DNA from: Aquirufa ecclesiirivi
GTDB taxonomy: Bacteria; Bacteroidota; Bacteroidia; Cytophagales; Spirosomataceae
Reading direction: 5' to 3'
Length of the DNA stretch: 64,000 nt
Assembly (NCBI RefSeq): GCF_011250515.1
Contig: NZ_JAANOP010000003.1
Coordinates: 124,001-188,000 of the forward strand
The notes below the pieces were generated by a model. The model made no database searches, was not told the origin of the DNA, and saw only the letters and a list, made by a program, of their open reading frames with translations. Below, in pieces: positions 52,586 to 61,462 of the stretch. The position numbers were made by a program, and so were the translations under genes. Every line of letters starts with the position of its first letter. The first letter of the stretch is position 1.

Positions 52586-53761
52586 ATGAACGCATATATC
52601 ATTGCTGGTTACAGAACAGCTGTAGCCAAAGCCAATAGAGGAGGTTTTCGTACAGTTCGCCCTGATACCTTAGCAGCTGAAGTTATCAAACATTTGGTGG
52701 CTCAAGTTCCTAACTTAGACCCGAGTCGGGTTGATGATCTAATTGTTGGAAATGCTATACCAGAAGCTGAGCAAGGGATGCAAATGGCTAGATACATTTC
52801 TCTTTTGTCCTTGCCTAAAAATGTTCCAGGTTTTATTATCAATCGCTATTGTGGTTCTGGCTTAGAGGCAATTGCTCTAGCATCTGCCAAAGTAAGTTCA
52901 GGCATGGCGGATTGTGTGATTGCTGGTGGAACAGAATCCATGACCATGTTACCTATGCTAGGCCACAAAACAGTCTTGAATTATGACTTGGCTTCGGAGC
53001 ATCCCGACTATTATATCGGTATGGGATTAACAGCTGAAGCCGTAAGTAAAAAATATGAAGTAACTAGGGAGGAACAAGATAACTTCGCTTATCAATCTCA
53101 TCTTAAAGCTCTTGCGGCAATTAAAGATGGCAAATTTGCTTCGGAAATTGTTCCCATCAGTGTGACTGAGAATTATTTTGATGCCAAGGAGGGTAAAAAG
53201 AAAACACGTACTTCCATCGTGAGTCAAGATGAAGGACCGAGAGCTGATACTACATTAGAAGCATTAGCAAAATTGAAACCGGTATTTGCCATGGGTGGAA
53301 CAGTAACAGCTGGTAATGCCTCTCAAACATCCGATGGAGCGGCTTTTGTGATGGTGGTTTCTGAGAAATTTCTAAAAGAACTGAATGTACAGCCTATTGC
53401 TAGAATGGTGAGTTATGCCACGGCAGGCGTAGAACCTAGCTTGATGGGAATTGGTCCGGTAGAAGCGATTCCAATTGCCTTAAAAAAAGCAGGATTGGTT
53501 TTGGAAAATATTGATCAAATCGAACTTAATGAAGCCTTTGCGGCGCAATCTTTAGCTGTTATCAAAACATTAGGAATAGATCCAAGTCGAGTGAATGTCA
53601 ATGGTGGAGCCATTGCTTTAGGTCATCCACTTGGATGTTCTGGAGCCAAATTATCCATTCAATTATTCAATGAAATGCGTCGTAGAAATCAAAAATACGG
53701 GATGGTCACTGCCTGTGTAGGTGGTGGACAGGGTGTCGCAGGTATTTATGAATTGCTATAA
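52586..53761 (+). CDS. fadA: Acetyl-CoA C-acyltransferase (thiolase)
   Basis: A 391-aa thiolase that cleaves 3-ketoacyl-CoA with CoA in the last step of beta-oxidation. The catalytic Cys89 is in NRYCGSGLEAIALAS; the C-terminal NGGAIALGHPLGCSGAKL and CVGGGQGVAG motifs hold the His and the second Cys. I placed the start at ATG 52586; a TTG two codons earlier is unlikely. It pairs with fadN. Downstream a strong terminator (53794-53824) ends the operon. No acyl-CoA dehydrogenase or regulator is found next to it. Confidence 0.95.
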   Translation: MNAYIIAGYRTAVAKANRGGFRTVRPDTLAAEVIKHLVAQVPNLDPSRVDDLIVGNAIPEAEQGMQMARYISLLSLPKNVPGFIINRYCGSGLEAIALASAKVSSGMADCVIAGGTESMTMLPMLGHKTVLNYDLASEHPDYYIGMGLTAEAVSKKYEVTREEQDNFAYQSHLKALAAIKDGKFASEIVPISVTENYFDAKEGKKKTRTSIVSQDEGPRADTTLEALAKLKPVFAMGGTVTAGNASQTSDGAAFVMVVSEKFLKELNVQPIARMVSYATAGVEPSLMGIGPVEAIPIALKKAGLVLENIDQIELNEAFAAQSLAVIKTLGIDPSRVNVNGGAIALGHPLGCSGAKLSIQLFNEMRRRNQKYGMVTACVGGGQGVAGIYELL

Positions 53762-53793
53762 ATCCATTTAATTGATTAAAATTATCAAGATTT

Positions 53794-53832
53794 AGGTTCC
53801 ATTTTAGCTAATAAAATGGAACCTTTGTTTTT
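53794..53832 (+). terminator. Intrinsic terminator after fadA
   Basis: Perfect 13-bp stem (53794-53806 and 53812-53824), 5-nt loop, followed by TTGTTTTT. Placed 33 nt after the thiolase stop. Confidence 0.9.
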
Positions 53833-53855
53833 AAATTGAGATTTGGCAAATGGAA

Positions 53856-53926
53856 TTTGACGTTGAGATTTGACGTTGAGATTTGACGTTGAGATTTGAC
53901 GTTGAGATTTGACGTTGAGATTTGAC
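53856..53926. repeat. Tandem 13-bp repeat, five copies plus a partial one
   Basis: Unit TTTGACGTTGAGA repeated five times without change (53856-53920), then a sixth begins (TTTGAC) and runs into a hairpin. The exact identity of the units implies recent expansion, and copy number probably varies between strains. Confidence 0.95.
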
Positions 53927-53950
53927 AACTTTTAAAAAGTTGTCAAATCT
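53918..53950. repeat. 16-bp perfect hairpin with 1-nt loop
   Basis: AGATTTGACAACTTTT / AAAAGTTGTCAAATCT; it is formed by the end of the 13-bp tandem array and the start of a 47-bp direct repeat. It could be a second transcript end for the region. Confidence 0.8.
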
Positions 53951-54027
53951 AAGCAAGTACCATCCAAATTCAAGCCATCCAAAAAGTTGTCAAATCCAAG
54001 CTAGTACCATCCAAATTCAATCCATTC
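53934..54027. repeat. Two direct copies of a 47-bp unit
   Basis: 53934-53980 and 53981-54027 match at nearly every position (AAAAAGTTGTCAAATC, AGTACCATCCAAATTCAA). They directly follow the tandem 13-mers and end 46 bp before rocD. The stretch from 53762 to 54073 is otherwise free of genes. Confidence 0.88.
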
Positions 54028-54073
54028 AAGGACAACCAAATCCAGACTCAATCAACGATAAGCACAATTACTC

Positions 54074-55297
54074 ATGAACAGCCAACAATTCATTGACCTA
54101 GAAGAAAAATACGGCGCTCACAATTACCATCCGCTTCCCGTTGTTTTAGAAAAAGGTAAAGGTTCCATCGTTTGGGATGTGGAAGGTAAAGAATACCTCG
54201 ATTTCTTATCTGCCTATAGTGCTGTGAATCAAGGACATTGCCATCCTAGATTACTAGCTGCCATGGGGAAACAAGCGCAAAAATTAACATTAAGTTCTAG
54301 GGCATTTCATAATAACCAATTGGGTTTAGCCGAAAAAAAGCTAGCCGAAAAATTTGGCTATGACAAAGTCCTATTCATGAATACCGGCGTAGAAGCTGGG
54401 GAATCTGCCATCAAATTGACCCGTAAATGGGGCTATGAAGTGAAAGGGATTCCAAGCAATCAAGCCCAAATCATTGTAGCAGAAGGCAATTTTTGGGGTA
54501 GAACCCTAGCAGCAATCTCAGCATCCAATGATCCACAAAGCTATACCAACTTCGGACCATTTTTACCTGGATTCATCAAAATCCCTTACAATGATCTTCA
54601 AGCATTGAAATCCGCTTTGGAGAATCCACATGTAGCCGGTTTTATGGTGGAACCCATTCAAGGTGAGGCGGGTGTTATTTTACCTGATTCTGGCTATTTA
54701 AAAACGGCCAAAGAACACTGTCGAGAAGCTCAAGTCCTCTTTATTGCAGATGAAATACAAACTGGATTGGGCAGAACTGGGGCATGGCTAGCTTGTGATC
54801 ATGAAAATGTTAAACCAGACATTTTACTACTTGGAAAAGCACTCTCTGGTGGCTTCATGCCGGTGTCAGCCGTACTTTGTCGAGATGAAATCATGCTAAC
54901 CCTACAACCTGGTGAACATGGCTCCACCTATGGAGGAAATCCCCTTGCATGCGCCATTGCTTCCGAGGCCATCGATATTTTAGAAGAAGAAAAGCTGATA
55001 GAAAATACTCAAATAAGAGGGAATCAATTAATGAGCTTTTTACAAGATTTGGCCAACAAATGCCCCCTCATTAGAGAGGTAAGAGGTAAAGGTCTCCTTT
55101 GCGCCATTGAAATTAATACAAGTGAAGATAGTCCAATAGCTTGGGAAATCTGCTTATCCATGATGCAAGCTGGTTTACTAGCCAAACCCACTCATGGTAA
55201 TAAAATTCGCCTGGCGCCTCCTCTTTGTATTTCCGAATTTGACATAAAAAAAGCCTGCCAAATCATTGAGCAGACTTTCGAAAACTGGAAATCATAA
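54074..55297 (+). CDS. rocD: Ornithine-oxo-acid transaminase
   Basis: A 407-aa class III PLP aminotransferase that turns ornithine into glutamate-5-semialdehyde. The N-terminal [16 protein letters not shown] is characteristic of ornithine aminotransferases, as are [15 protein letters not shown] and [13 protein letters not shown]. The PLP aspartate is in [14 protein letters not shown] and the lysine in [31 protein letters not shown] follows. It stands alone, so likely serves arginine/ornithine breakdown or proline supply. A run of short repeats fills the region upstream, where I see no clear promoter. Confidence 0.95.
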   Translation: MNSQQFIDLEEKYGAHNYHPLPVVLEKGKGSIVWDVEGKEYLDFLSAYSAVNQGHCHPRLLAAMGKQAQKLTLSSRAFHNNQLGLAEKKLAEKFGYDKVLFMNTGVEAGESAIKLTRKWGYEVKGIPSNQAQIIVAEGNFWGRTLAAISASNDPQSYTNFGPFLPGFIKIPYNDLQALKSALENPHVAGFMVEPIQGEAGVILPDSGYLKTAKEHCREAQVLFIADEIQTGLGRTGAWLACDHENVKPDILLLGKALSGGFMPVSAVLCRDEIMLTLQPGEHGSTYGGNPLACAIASEAIDILEEEKLIENTQIRGNQLMSFLQDLANKCPLIREVRGKGLLCAIEINTSEDSPIAWEICLSMMQAGLLAKPTHGNKIRLAPPLCISEFDIKKACQIIEQTFENWKS

Positions 55298-55300
55298 AAC

Positions 55301-56128
55301 TTATTTTATCTCAAAGCACCGCATTGAAATACCGCCATAAACCAATTCATCATAAGTATAATGAACCTCCTCTCCTTTTCTAGCTAAGGCCAAAGAATAC
55401 AACATAGGAATATAGTGGTCTGGGGTAGGAACAGATTCCTTACCACCCAGAGCGCCTTCGTAGTTAATCAAAGCACTCAAATCCTTATCTTGAATTTTTT
55501 GACTTGACCAAACATCAAATTCCTGTGCCCAATCATAACCAAAGGCCTCACGTCCATTTCCCAAATTGGCCATACTAGCACGTAAGTTGTGAACAATATT
55601 CCCACTTCCTAAAATCAAGACCCCTCTTTCTCTCAAAAACTGTAATTCTTGTGCTAAGCTGACATGATATTCCAAAGGTTTTCCATAATCTATAGAAACC
55701 TCAAAACAAGGTAGCTCAGCTTTTGGAAACAAATGGCATAATACAGTCCAAGCCCCATGATCCAATCCCCATTCTGTCGTTGCCTGAATCTTTGCACTTT
55801 GAGAAGCCAACAAGTTAGCTTCCTCCGCATCACCTACAGCTGGATAGTGGAAATGGTGCAATGCTGGGGGAAATCCGCCAAAATCATAGATAATCTTGGG
55901 CTTCGAACTAGCTTGAACGAATGTTCCACGGGTTAACCAATGGGCAGAAACAATTAAGACCGCCTTGGGGCTGTTGTGCTCCAAAACGGTCTTACCTAAT
56001 TGATTTAAATGTTGCGTAAAAGGATTATCTGCCAAAGCATTCATCGGACTACCATGACCTACAAACCATACTGGCTGTAGGTGATTGGTTTTCTCCAAAG
56101 AAAATAATTCTTTAGGCAGTATGGTCAT
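55301..56128 (-). CDS. Extradiol dioxygenase, 4,5-DOPA dioxygenase-like (YgiD family)
   Basis: A 275-aa cytosolic non-heme metal enzyme of the LigB superfamily. Typical motifs: WFVGHGSPMNAL (His ligand), AVLIVSAHWLTRGT (His), HHFHYPAVGD, WGLDHGAWTVLCHLFP (His) and LGSGNIVHNLR. Relatives cleave DOPA and other catechols; the physiological substrate in bacteria is uncertain. It converges with rocD (only 3 bp apart) and follows rho on the same strand with 1 bp between, so it probably shares the rho transcript, though the functions are unrelated. Confidence 0.9.
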   Translation of the reverse strand: MTILPKELFSLEKTNHLQPVWFVGHGSPMNALADNPFTQHLNQLGKTVLEHNSPKAVLIVSAHWLTRGTFVQASSKPKIIYDFGGFPPALHHFHYPAVGDAEEANLLASQSAKIQATTEWGLDHGAWTVLCHLFPKAELPCFEVSIDYGKPLEYHVSLAQELQFLRERGVLILGSGNIVHNLRASMANLGNGREAFGYDWAQEFDVWSSQKIQDKDLSALINYEGALGGKESVPTPDHYIPMLYSLALARKGEEVHYTYDELVYGGISMRCFEIK

Positions 56129-56129
56129 C

Positions 56130-57653
56130 TTATCGATTCATAGATACCAAGAACTCTTCATTGGTTCTTGTACCTTTCATTTGCTGTTGTAAGAACTCCA
56201 TAGCTTCTACCGAATTCATATCGGACATATGCTTGCGCAAAATCCAAACTCGCTGTAATACTGCTGGATCCATCAATAAATCTTCACGACGAGTCCCTGA
56301 TGCTGTTACATCGATAGACGGATAAATACGACGGTTAGACAATTTACGGTCTAACTGTAATTCCATATTACCTGTTCCTTTGAATTCTTCAAAAATCACC
56401 TCATCCATTTTTGATCCAGTCTCAATTAATGCCGTAGCAATGATGGTCAAAGAACCTCCATTCTCCACATTACGAGCCGCGCCAAAGAAACGCTTCGGTT
56501 TATGCAAAGCATTGGCATCCACTCCACCTGATAAAATCTTACCAGAAGATGGAACCACAGTATTGTAAGCACGAGCCAAACGCGTGATGGAATCTAATAA
56601 AATAACCACATCATGCCCACATTCAACCATACGTTTTGCCTTTTCCAAAACGATACTAGCTACTTTCACATGGCGCTCTGCTTGTTCATCAAAGGTCGAA
56701 GAAATAACCTCCGCACGAACAGAACGCTGCATATCCGTCACCTCCTCCGGTCGTTCATCAATCAATAAAATAATCAAATACACCTCAGGATGGTTACGAG
56801 AAATAGCATTAGCTATATCCTTCAATAAGACCGTCTTACCCGTTTTTGGTTGCGCCACAATCATTCCACGCTGTCCTTTTCCAATTGGAGCAAACAAATC
56901 CAAAATACGTGTGGAATAATTGTCTGCTGAAGTAGACAAATTCAACTTTTCTTCTGGGAATAATGGTGTCAAATATTCAAAATTGATACGATCACGAATC
57001 TCATCCGTAGTTTTACCATTCACCGTTTCAATCTTCAATAAAGCAAAGTACTTCTCTCCTTCTTTCGGAGGACGAATCGTTCCTTTAATCGTATCTCCAG
57101 TTTTCAAACCAAACATTTTGATTTGAGAAGGTGATACATAAATATCATCTGGTGAGGCTAAATAATTATAATCGGAAGAACGCATAAACCCGTATCCTCC
57201 TTCTTGCATGATTTCCAAAACACCTTCATTTTCAATCAAACCATCCAATTCCTTGATAACTTGATTGTAATTAGAGCGTTTGAAATGCGGTTGAGGAGTG
57301 ACTGGTGTCTCTTCTTTCGGCAATTTCTTTAAATCCTCTGGACTCCCTTGCGCTGAACGAGCCTCTGCCCCATTTTCATCCCCGGTTACGAAAGATGTAT
57401 CAACCAAAAACTCCTCCGCAGGAATAATGGCATCGTATTCAATGGGTTCTTCAACTTGAGTGATGGCTGCAGGAGTTGAACTTGATTCTTCTTGCTGGAC
57501 ATTAACAATCGGTGCAGCTTCATCTAGTTGGAAACTAGGTGTTAAAGCATCTTGATCTTCTCCAGTTTTTTTAATTCTTTGCCTTTTCGGGCGCTCAGTA
57601 GCAGGTAAATCTTCTTGTACTTTTTTTACTCTCCTGATCGGTTTCTCTTCCAT
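56130..57653 (-). CDS. rho: Transcription termination factor Rho
   Basis: Hexameric RNA-dependent ATPase/helicase that ends transcription. At 507 aa it has a Bacteroidota-type charged N-terminal extension (1-125, rich in E, K, P and T). The RNA-binding OB/CSD region follows at about 140-215 ([20 protein letters not shown]). Walker A is QPKTGKTV (268-275) and Walker [17 protein letters not shown]. The Q/R loops include [21 protein letters not shown]. Conservation is high throughout. The start codon faces the bio operon across 309 bp. Confidence 0.97.
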   Translation of the reverse strand: MEEKPIRRVKKVQEDLPATERPKRQRIKKTGEDQDALTPSFQLDEAAPIVNVQQEESSSTPAAITQVEEPIEYDAIIPAEEFLVDTSFVTGDENGAEARSAQGSPEDLKKLPKEETPVTPQPHFKRSNYNQVIKELDGLIENEGVLEIMQEGGYGFMRSSDYNYLASPDDIYVSPSQIKMFGLKTGDTIKGTIRPPKEGEKYFALLKIETVNGKTTDEIRDRINFEYLTPLFPEEKLNLSTSADNYSTRILDLFAPIGKGQRGMIVAQPKTGKTVLLKDIANAISRNHPEVYLIILLIDERPEEVTDMQRSVRAEVISSTFDEQAERHVKVASIVLEKAKRMVECGHDVVILLDSITRLARAYNTVVPSSGKILSGGVDANALHKPKRFFGAARNVENGGSLTIIATALIETGSKMDEVIFEEFKGTGNMELQLDRKLSNRRIYPSIDVTASGTRREDLLMDPAVLQRVWILRKHMSDMNSVEAMEFLQQQMKGTRTNEEFLVSMNR

Positions 57654-57962
57654 AAAATGGGAAATGATGAATCTTAAATGAATGACAGTCCCTATTCCTT
57701 TTCACAAGGATTTTGTGATACGCTCAAAAGCAGATTATCTACAAAATGGTGAAACAAACAATGGATGGAATGGAATCTGGAATATTGAATAGAGCACTTA
57801 CGATATTGAAGCGCAGTGCAATACTACGTCACATCATTGAATTTGTCAAGCCTTTTCTAAGTTTTTTACACGTTTAATCAATATTTTGGACAAAATTGGG
57901 GTATATCTATAGTATTTACCCGTGATGGCTCATTATTTTTGTACTTTTATTGCCTGAATATC
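57654..57962. other. 309-bp divergent intergenic region rho / bioF
   Basis: A TATTTTTG box (57934-57941) fits a -7 element for bioF 21 nt before its start, though no TTG is found at the proper distance. I saw no BirA-type palindrome such as GTTAAC/GTTAAC halves. The rest is AT-rich and without ORFs of quality. Confidence 0.4.
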
Positions 57963-59105
57963 ATGAGCAACATCCAACAATATTTAGTCGATCAGTTAGA
58001 AATCCGTCGTAAAAACGGCCTATTACGTAGCCTGCAACACGTCGATCATTTCATTGATTTTTGCTCCAACGACTACTTAGGTTTGGCCAAAAATGATGAG
58101 CTAAATCAACTGATTATCAAAGATTTTGAAAATTGGTTAGAACAAAACAAAGGACAATTACCCATCAACGGGTCTACAGGTTCTCGACTTATCTCGGGCA
58201 ACAATTCCTTAATCGAAAATTTTGAACATGCCTGTGCTCACATGCACCAAGCAGAATCTGCTTTACTCTTTGGCTCTGGATTTGAAGCAAACCTAGGTTT
58301 ACTTTCTTCCATTAGTCAAGAAGATCATATTGTTTTTTGTGATCAACTACTTCATGCGAGCATCATAGATGGAATTCGTTTAGGAAAAGGAAAAAAAATC
58401 ATATTTAAACATAACGACTGGGAGACTTTGGCCTTGGAATTGGCCCAATATCCAAATCAAACTAAATGGGTCGTGGTAGAATCCATTTATTCCATGGATG
58501 GAGATCGAGCTCCACTCCAAAAATTGATTGAACTAAAACAGCTATACGACTTCGAATTAATTATCGATGAAGCCCATTCAGGTGGTGTCTATGGCCATCT
58601 TGGAGCAGGATTAGTCCAAGAATTAGGGTTGATTGATCAGGTTTTTGCTCGTGTTATTACTTTTGGAAAAGCCTGGGGTAATGCCGGTGCCGTGGTATTG
58701 GGCTCTCACGCGTTGAGGCAATACCTCATCAATTTTGCCCGCTCATTTATTTACTCCACCGCTCCGACCCCTGCGCATATTTCCGCTTTAATCACAACCT
58801 TGCATTTTATACAGCAACAGAATGAACTACGAGAAAAATTAAAAAATAACATCACTTTTTTTCAAGAACATATTACTCACCCACATTGGGGTAAAAGCCA
58901 AAGTGCCATACAAACATTCTTAGTTCCTGGTAATCAAGAAGTCAGACACATCGCCCACATAGCCCAAGAGAAAGGCTACGGCTTAAAACCAATCGTTTAT
59001 CCAACTGTTCCCAAAGGAGAAGAACGCATTCGAATTACCTTAAGTGCTTTAACCCAAGAACAAGACATGCTTGATTTAATTCAATTGTTAGAATCAAATA
59101 TATGA
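57963..59105 (+). CDS. bioF: 8-amino-7-oxononanoate synthase
   Basis: PLP enzyme that joins pimeloyl-ACP (or CoA) with alanine in the first committed ring step of biotin synthesis. The 380-aa product has FCSNDYLGLAKN, GSTGSRLISGNN, LLFGSGFEANLGLL, DEAHSGGVYGHLGAGL and the PLP lysine in ITFGKAWGNAGAVVLG. I chose the ATG at 57963 since homologues start near MSNIQQYL; an ATG at 57939 would overlap the -7 box. The stop overlaps the bioD start by 4 bp. bioB, bioC and bioH are not in the window. Confidence 0.93.
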   Translation: MSNIQQYLVDQLEIRRKNGLLRSLQHVDHFIDFCSNDYLGLAKNDELNQLIIKDFENWLEQNKGQLPINGSTGSRLISGNNSLIENFEHACAHMHQAESALLFGSGFEANLGLLSSISQEDHIVFCDQLLHASIIDGIRLGKGKKIIFKHNDWETLALELAQYPNQTKWVVVESIYSMDGDRAPLQKLIELKQLYDFELIIDEAHSGGVYGHLGAGLVQELGLIDQVFARVITFGKAWGNAGAVVLGSHALRQYLINFARSFIYSTAPTPAHISALITTLHFIQQQNELREKLKNNITFFQEHITHPHWGKSQSAIQTFLVPGNQEVRHIAHIAQEKGYGLKPIVYPTVPKGEERIRITLSALTQEQDMLDLIQLLESNI

Positions 59106-59713
59106 GTCAGACGATCATCGTAGCTGGAATTGGAACAGAAATCGGAAAAACTGTCGTTTCCGCTATCTTAACGAATGCCCTAAAGGCCGACTATTGGAAA
59201 CCCATACAATCAGGAGATTTGGACCAAGGCGATGCCTATTGGATACAGCAATGGGTAAAACATCCTAATCTAACCATTTGGCCTTCCACCTATCGACTTA
59301 GCCAACCATTATCTCCCCATACAGCGGCAGAATTGGATGGAATTACCATTGAATTAAATCAATTTCAAAAACCCGCAAGTTCTAATTCTTTAGTAATTGA
59401 ACTAGCAGGAGGATTGATGGTTCCCATTAACGGACAGCAAACGAACATCGACTTAATACAATCCTTAAACGCTCCTGTTATTTTAGTGAGTAAAAATTAC
59501 CTGGGAAGTATCAATCATACCTTATTGAGTTTTGAAATGCTACAACAAAGAGGCATCCCTGTCCTAGGTATTGTTTTTAATGGCCCAGAAAATCCATCTG
59601 GAGAAAAATTTATTCTTAATTACACCCAATTGCCTTTACTTTTGCGTGTCAATGAAGAACCTACCATAAATGACACTGTAATTGATCATTATGCCCAACA
59701 AATCAAATTATAA
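59102..59713 (+). CDS. bioD: Dethiobiotin synthetase
   Basis: ATP-dependent closure of the ureido ring to make dethiobiotin. The P-loop is GIGTEIGKTVVS (9-20), with YWKPIQSGDLD and VIELAGGLMVPI motifs that fit BioD. The 203-aa length is normal. Start overlaps bioF (ATGA) and the end overlaps bioA by 23 bp, giving tight coupling of the three genes. Confidence 0.93.
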   Translation: MSQTIIVAGIGTEIGKTVVSAILTNALKADYWKPIQSGDLDQGDAYWIQQWVKHPNLTIWPSTYRLSQPLSPHTAAELDGITIELNQFQKPASSNSLVIELAGGLMVPINGQQTNIDLIQSLNAPVILVSKNYLGSINHTLLSFEMLQQRGIPVLGIVFNGPENPSGEKFILNYTQLPLLLRVNEEPTINDTVIDHYAQQIKL

Positions 59714-60998
59714 TTCATACGTTCATCGGGATGCTACCGTCATTTGGCATCCTTTTACTCAACACCAGATTGAACCATTTTCTATCCCCATTACTAGGGG
59801 TGAAGGTTGCTGGTTATACGGAGAAAATGAAGAAAAGTACTTAGATGCCATCAGTTCCTGGTGGGTCAACATCCATGGACACGGGCATCCCTATATGGCT
59901 CAAAAGATCTACGAACAAGCACTTAAGATTGAACAAGTTATTTTTGCTGGTTTTACGCATGAACCAGCCATCACTTTGTCGGAAAGACTCCTAGCCCATT
60001 TACCAAAGCATTTCCAAAAAGTCTTTTTCTCTGATAATGGCAGTACTGCTGTGGAAGTGGGTGTCAAAATGGCCTTGCAATTTTTCCATAATCAGGGAAA
60101 AACCAAAAAGAGAAAAATCATCGCTCTACAAGATGCCTATCATGGAGATACTTTCGGTGCTATGAGTCTAGGGGCTCCCAGCTCTTTCAATGCTCCGTTT
60201 CAAGACATGCTGTTTGAGGTAGAATTCATCTCCCAACCTAGTAATCCCGAGGCCTGTATTCAAGACATGAAATCCCATTTAGAATCGGCCCCTGATGAAT
60301 ATGCTGCTTTCATTTTTGAACCATTGGTTCAAGGTGCTGGAGGTATGCTGATGTATGAAGCAAGTACATTGGATGCTTTAATTCAATTGGCGCACGAACA
60401 TGGTTTATTATGTATTGCCGATGAAATCATGACAGGATTTGGTCGAACAGGCAAATGGTTTGCTATGGATTATTTGCAAGAAAAACCAGATATCGTATGT
60501 CTGTCAAAAGGCCTGACCGGTGGTATGATGGCCATGGGAGTAACTTGCTGTTCCAATGAACTATTCGATAGTTTTTTATCCAATGACCGCAAAAAGACCT
60601 TGTTTCACTCCCATTCATTCACAGCCAATCCTCTGGCGTGTGCGGCCGCCAATGCCAGTTTGGACTTAATGGAAAAGGAAGAAACGTGGAGCCATATTGA
60701 ACGAATCATGCTCTCGCATCAACAATGGGCTGATTCCCAACAAAATCACCCTATTTTACAGAACATTCGTCAGCAAGGAACCATCTTAGCTTTGGATTTG
60801 AAGGTAGGAGAAGCGACCGGATACATGCACCCACTTCGAGATATCGCCTACCAATATTTCATAAAAAAAGGGATCTTATTAAGACCCCTTGGAAATACAA
60901 TATATATTTTGGCTCCTTATTGCATCAAAAATGAGGAATTAATGCTCATTTATCAAGCTTTGGAAGCATTTGCAGAAGAACTGCGACTTACTTATTAA
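59691..60998 (+). CDS. bioA: Adenosylmethionine-8-amino-7-oxononanoate transaminase
   Basis: Class III PLP aminotransferase that uses S-adenosylmethionine to make 7,8-diaminononanoate. In the 435-aa product WHPFTQH (typical BioA N-terminus), SSWWVNIHGHGHP, FFSDNGSTAVEVGVKMALQF, DAYHGDTFGAMS, and the lysine in LSKGLTGGMMAMGV are all present. I placed the start at ATG 59691 inside bioD. Its 3' end overlaps the convergent NTF2-like gene by 11 bp, so there is no space for a terminator. Confidence 0.94.
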   Translation: MPNKSNYNSYVHRDATVIWHPFTQHQIEPFSIPITRGEGCWLYGENEEKYLDAISSWWVNIHGHGHPYMAQKIYEQALKIEQVIFAGFTHEPAITLSERLLAHLPKHFQKVFFSDNGSTAVEVGVKMALQFFHNQGKTKKRKIIALQDAYHGDTFGAMSLGAPSSFNAPFQDMLFEVEFISQPSNPEACIQDMKSHLESAPDEYAAFIFEPLVQGAGGMLMYEASTLDALIQLAHEHGLLCIADEIMTGFGRTGKWFAMDYLQEKPDIVCLSKGLTGGMMAMGVTCCSNELFDSFLSNDRKKTLFHSHSFTANPLACAAANASLDLMEKEETWSHIERIMLSHQQWADSQQNHPILQNIRQQGTILALDLKVGEATGYMHPLRDIAYQYFIKKGILLRPLGNTIYILAPYCIKNEELMLIYQALEAFAEELRLTY

Positions 60999-61422
60999 TC
61001 TTTAAAGATTGCCAAGAAACCATTTGCCAACGTCCATTTTCAAAGATAAAAACGTCAGTAAATTTTAAACGATTGACTGGCAATAAGGCTCCATCTTTTT
61101 TATTTGTCACATTCACAATACCAGAATTGATACCAATATTACCATAAACCCGTTGTGTGAATTCCTCTGGTTCAATGATCGCATAGATGGATTTTTGTGA
61201 AACGATGGATTCAATATAAGAAGCCTTGGTGTCTTGGGTACCCGAAGAGTGAATATACACTAAGTCTTTATGCAATACTTTGTCCAATCCAGCACCATCT
61301 TGGGCTACCATGATTTTAAATCGGTTCAATTCCGCCTCTCTCAAAGAGTTCGCATCTGCTTTCTGTGCCATAAGGTAAAAGGTCGTGCAAATGCACGCCA
61401 TTGTTAAAAATAGGTTTTTCAT
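60988..61422 (-). CDS. Exported NTF2/SnoaL-like protein (DUF4440-type)
   Basis: A 144-aa secreted protein with signal peptide MKNLFLTMACICTTFYLMAQ. The cone-shaped NTF2 fold is indicated by LREAELNRFKIMVAQDGAGLDKVLHKDLVYIHSSG and the terminal VFIFENGRWQMVSWQSLKI. No catalytic residues can be named. It follows the GMC oxidoreductase gene by 40 bp on the same strand and so may be co-transcribed. Starts further upstream (to 61479) would overlap the GMC gene and spoil the signal peptide. Confidence 0.8.
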   Translation of the reverse strand: MKNLFLTMACICTTFYLMAQKADANSLREAELNRFKIMVAQDGAGLDKVLHKDLVYIHSSGTQDTKASYIESIVSQKSIYAIIEPEEFTQRVYGNIGINSGIVNVTNKKDGALLPVNRLKFTDVFIFENGRWQMVSWQSLKINK

Positions 61423-61462
61423 AATTCGTTTTTTAAACATAAAAACAATATTCATCAATTTC

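Noticed and set aside
53856-54027. Possible CRISPR array
   Set aside because: Units are 13 bp with no spacers, and the second repeat is a simple two-copy duplication; no cas genes are near.
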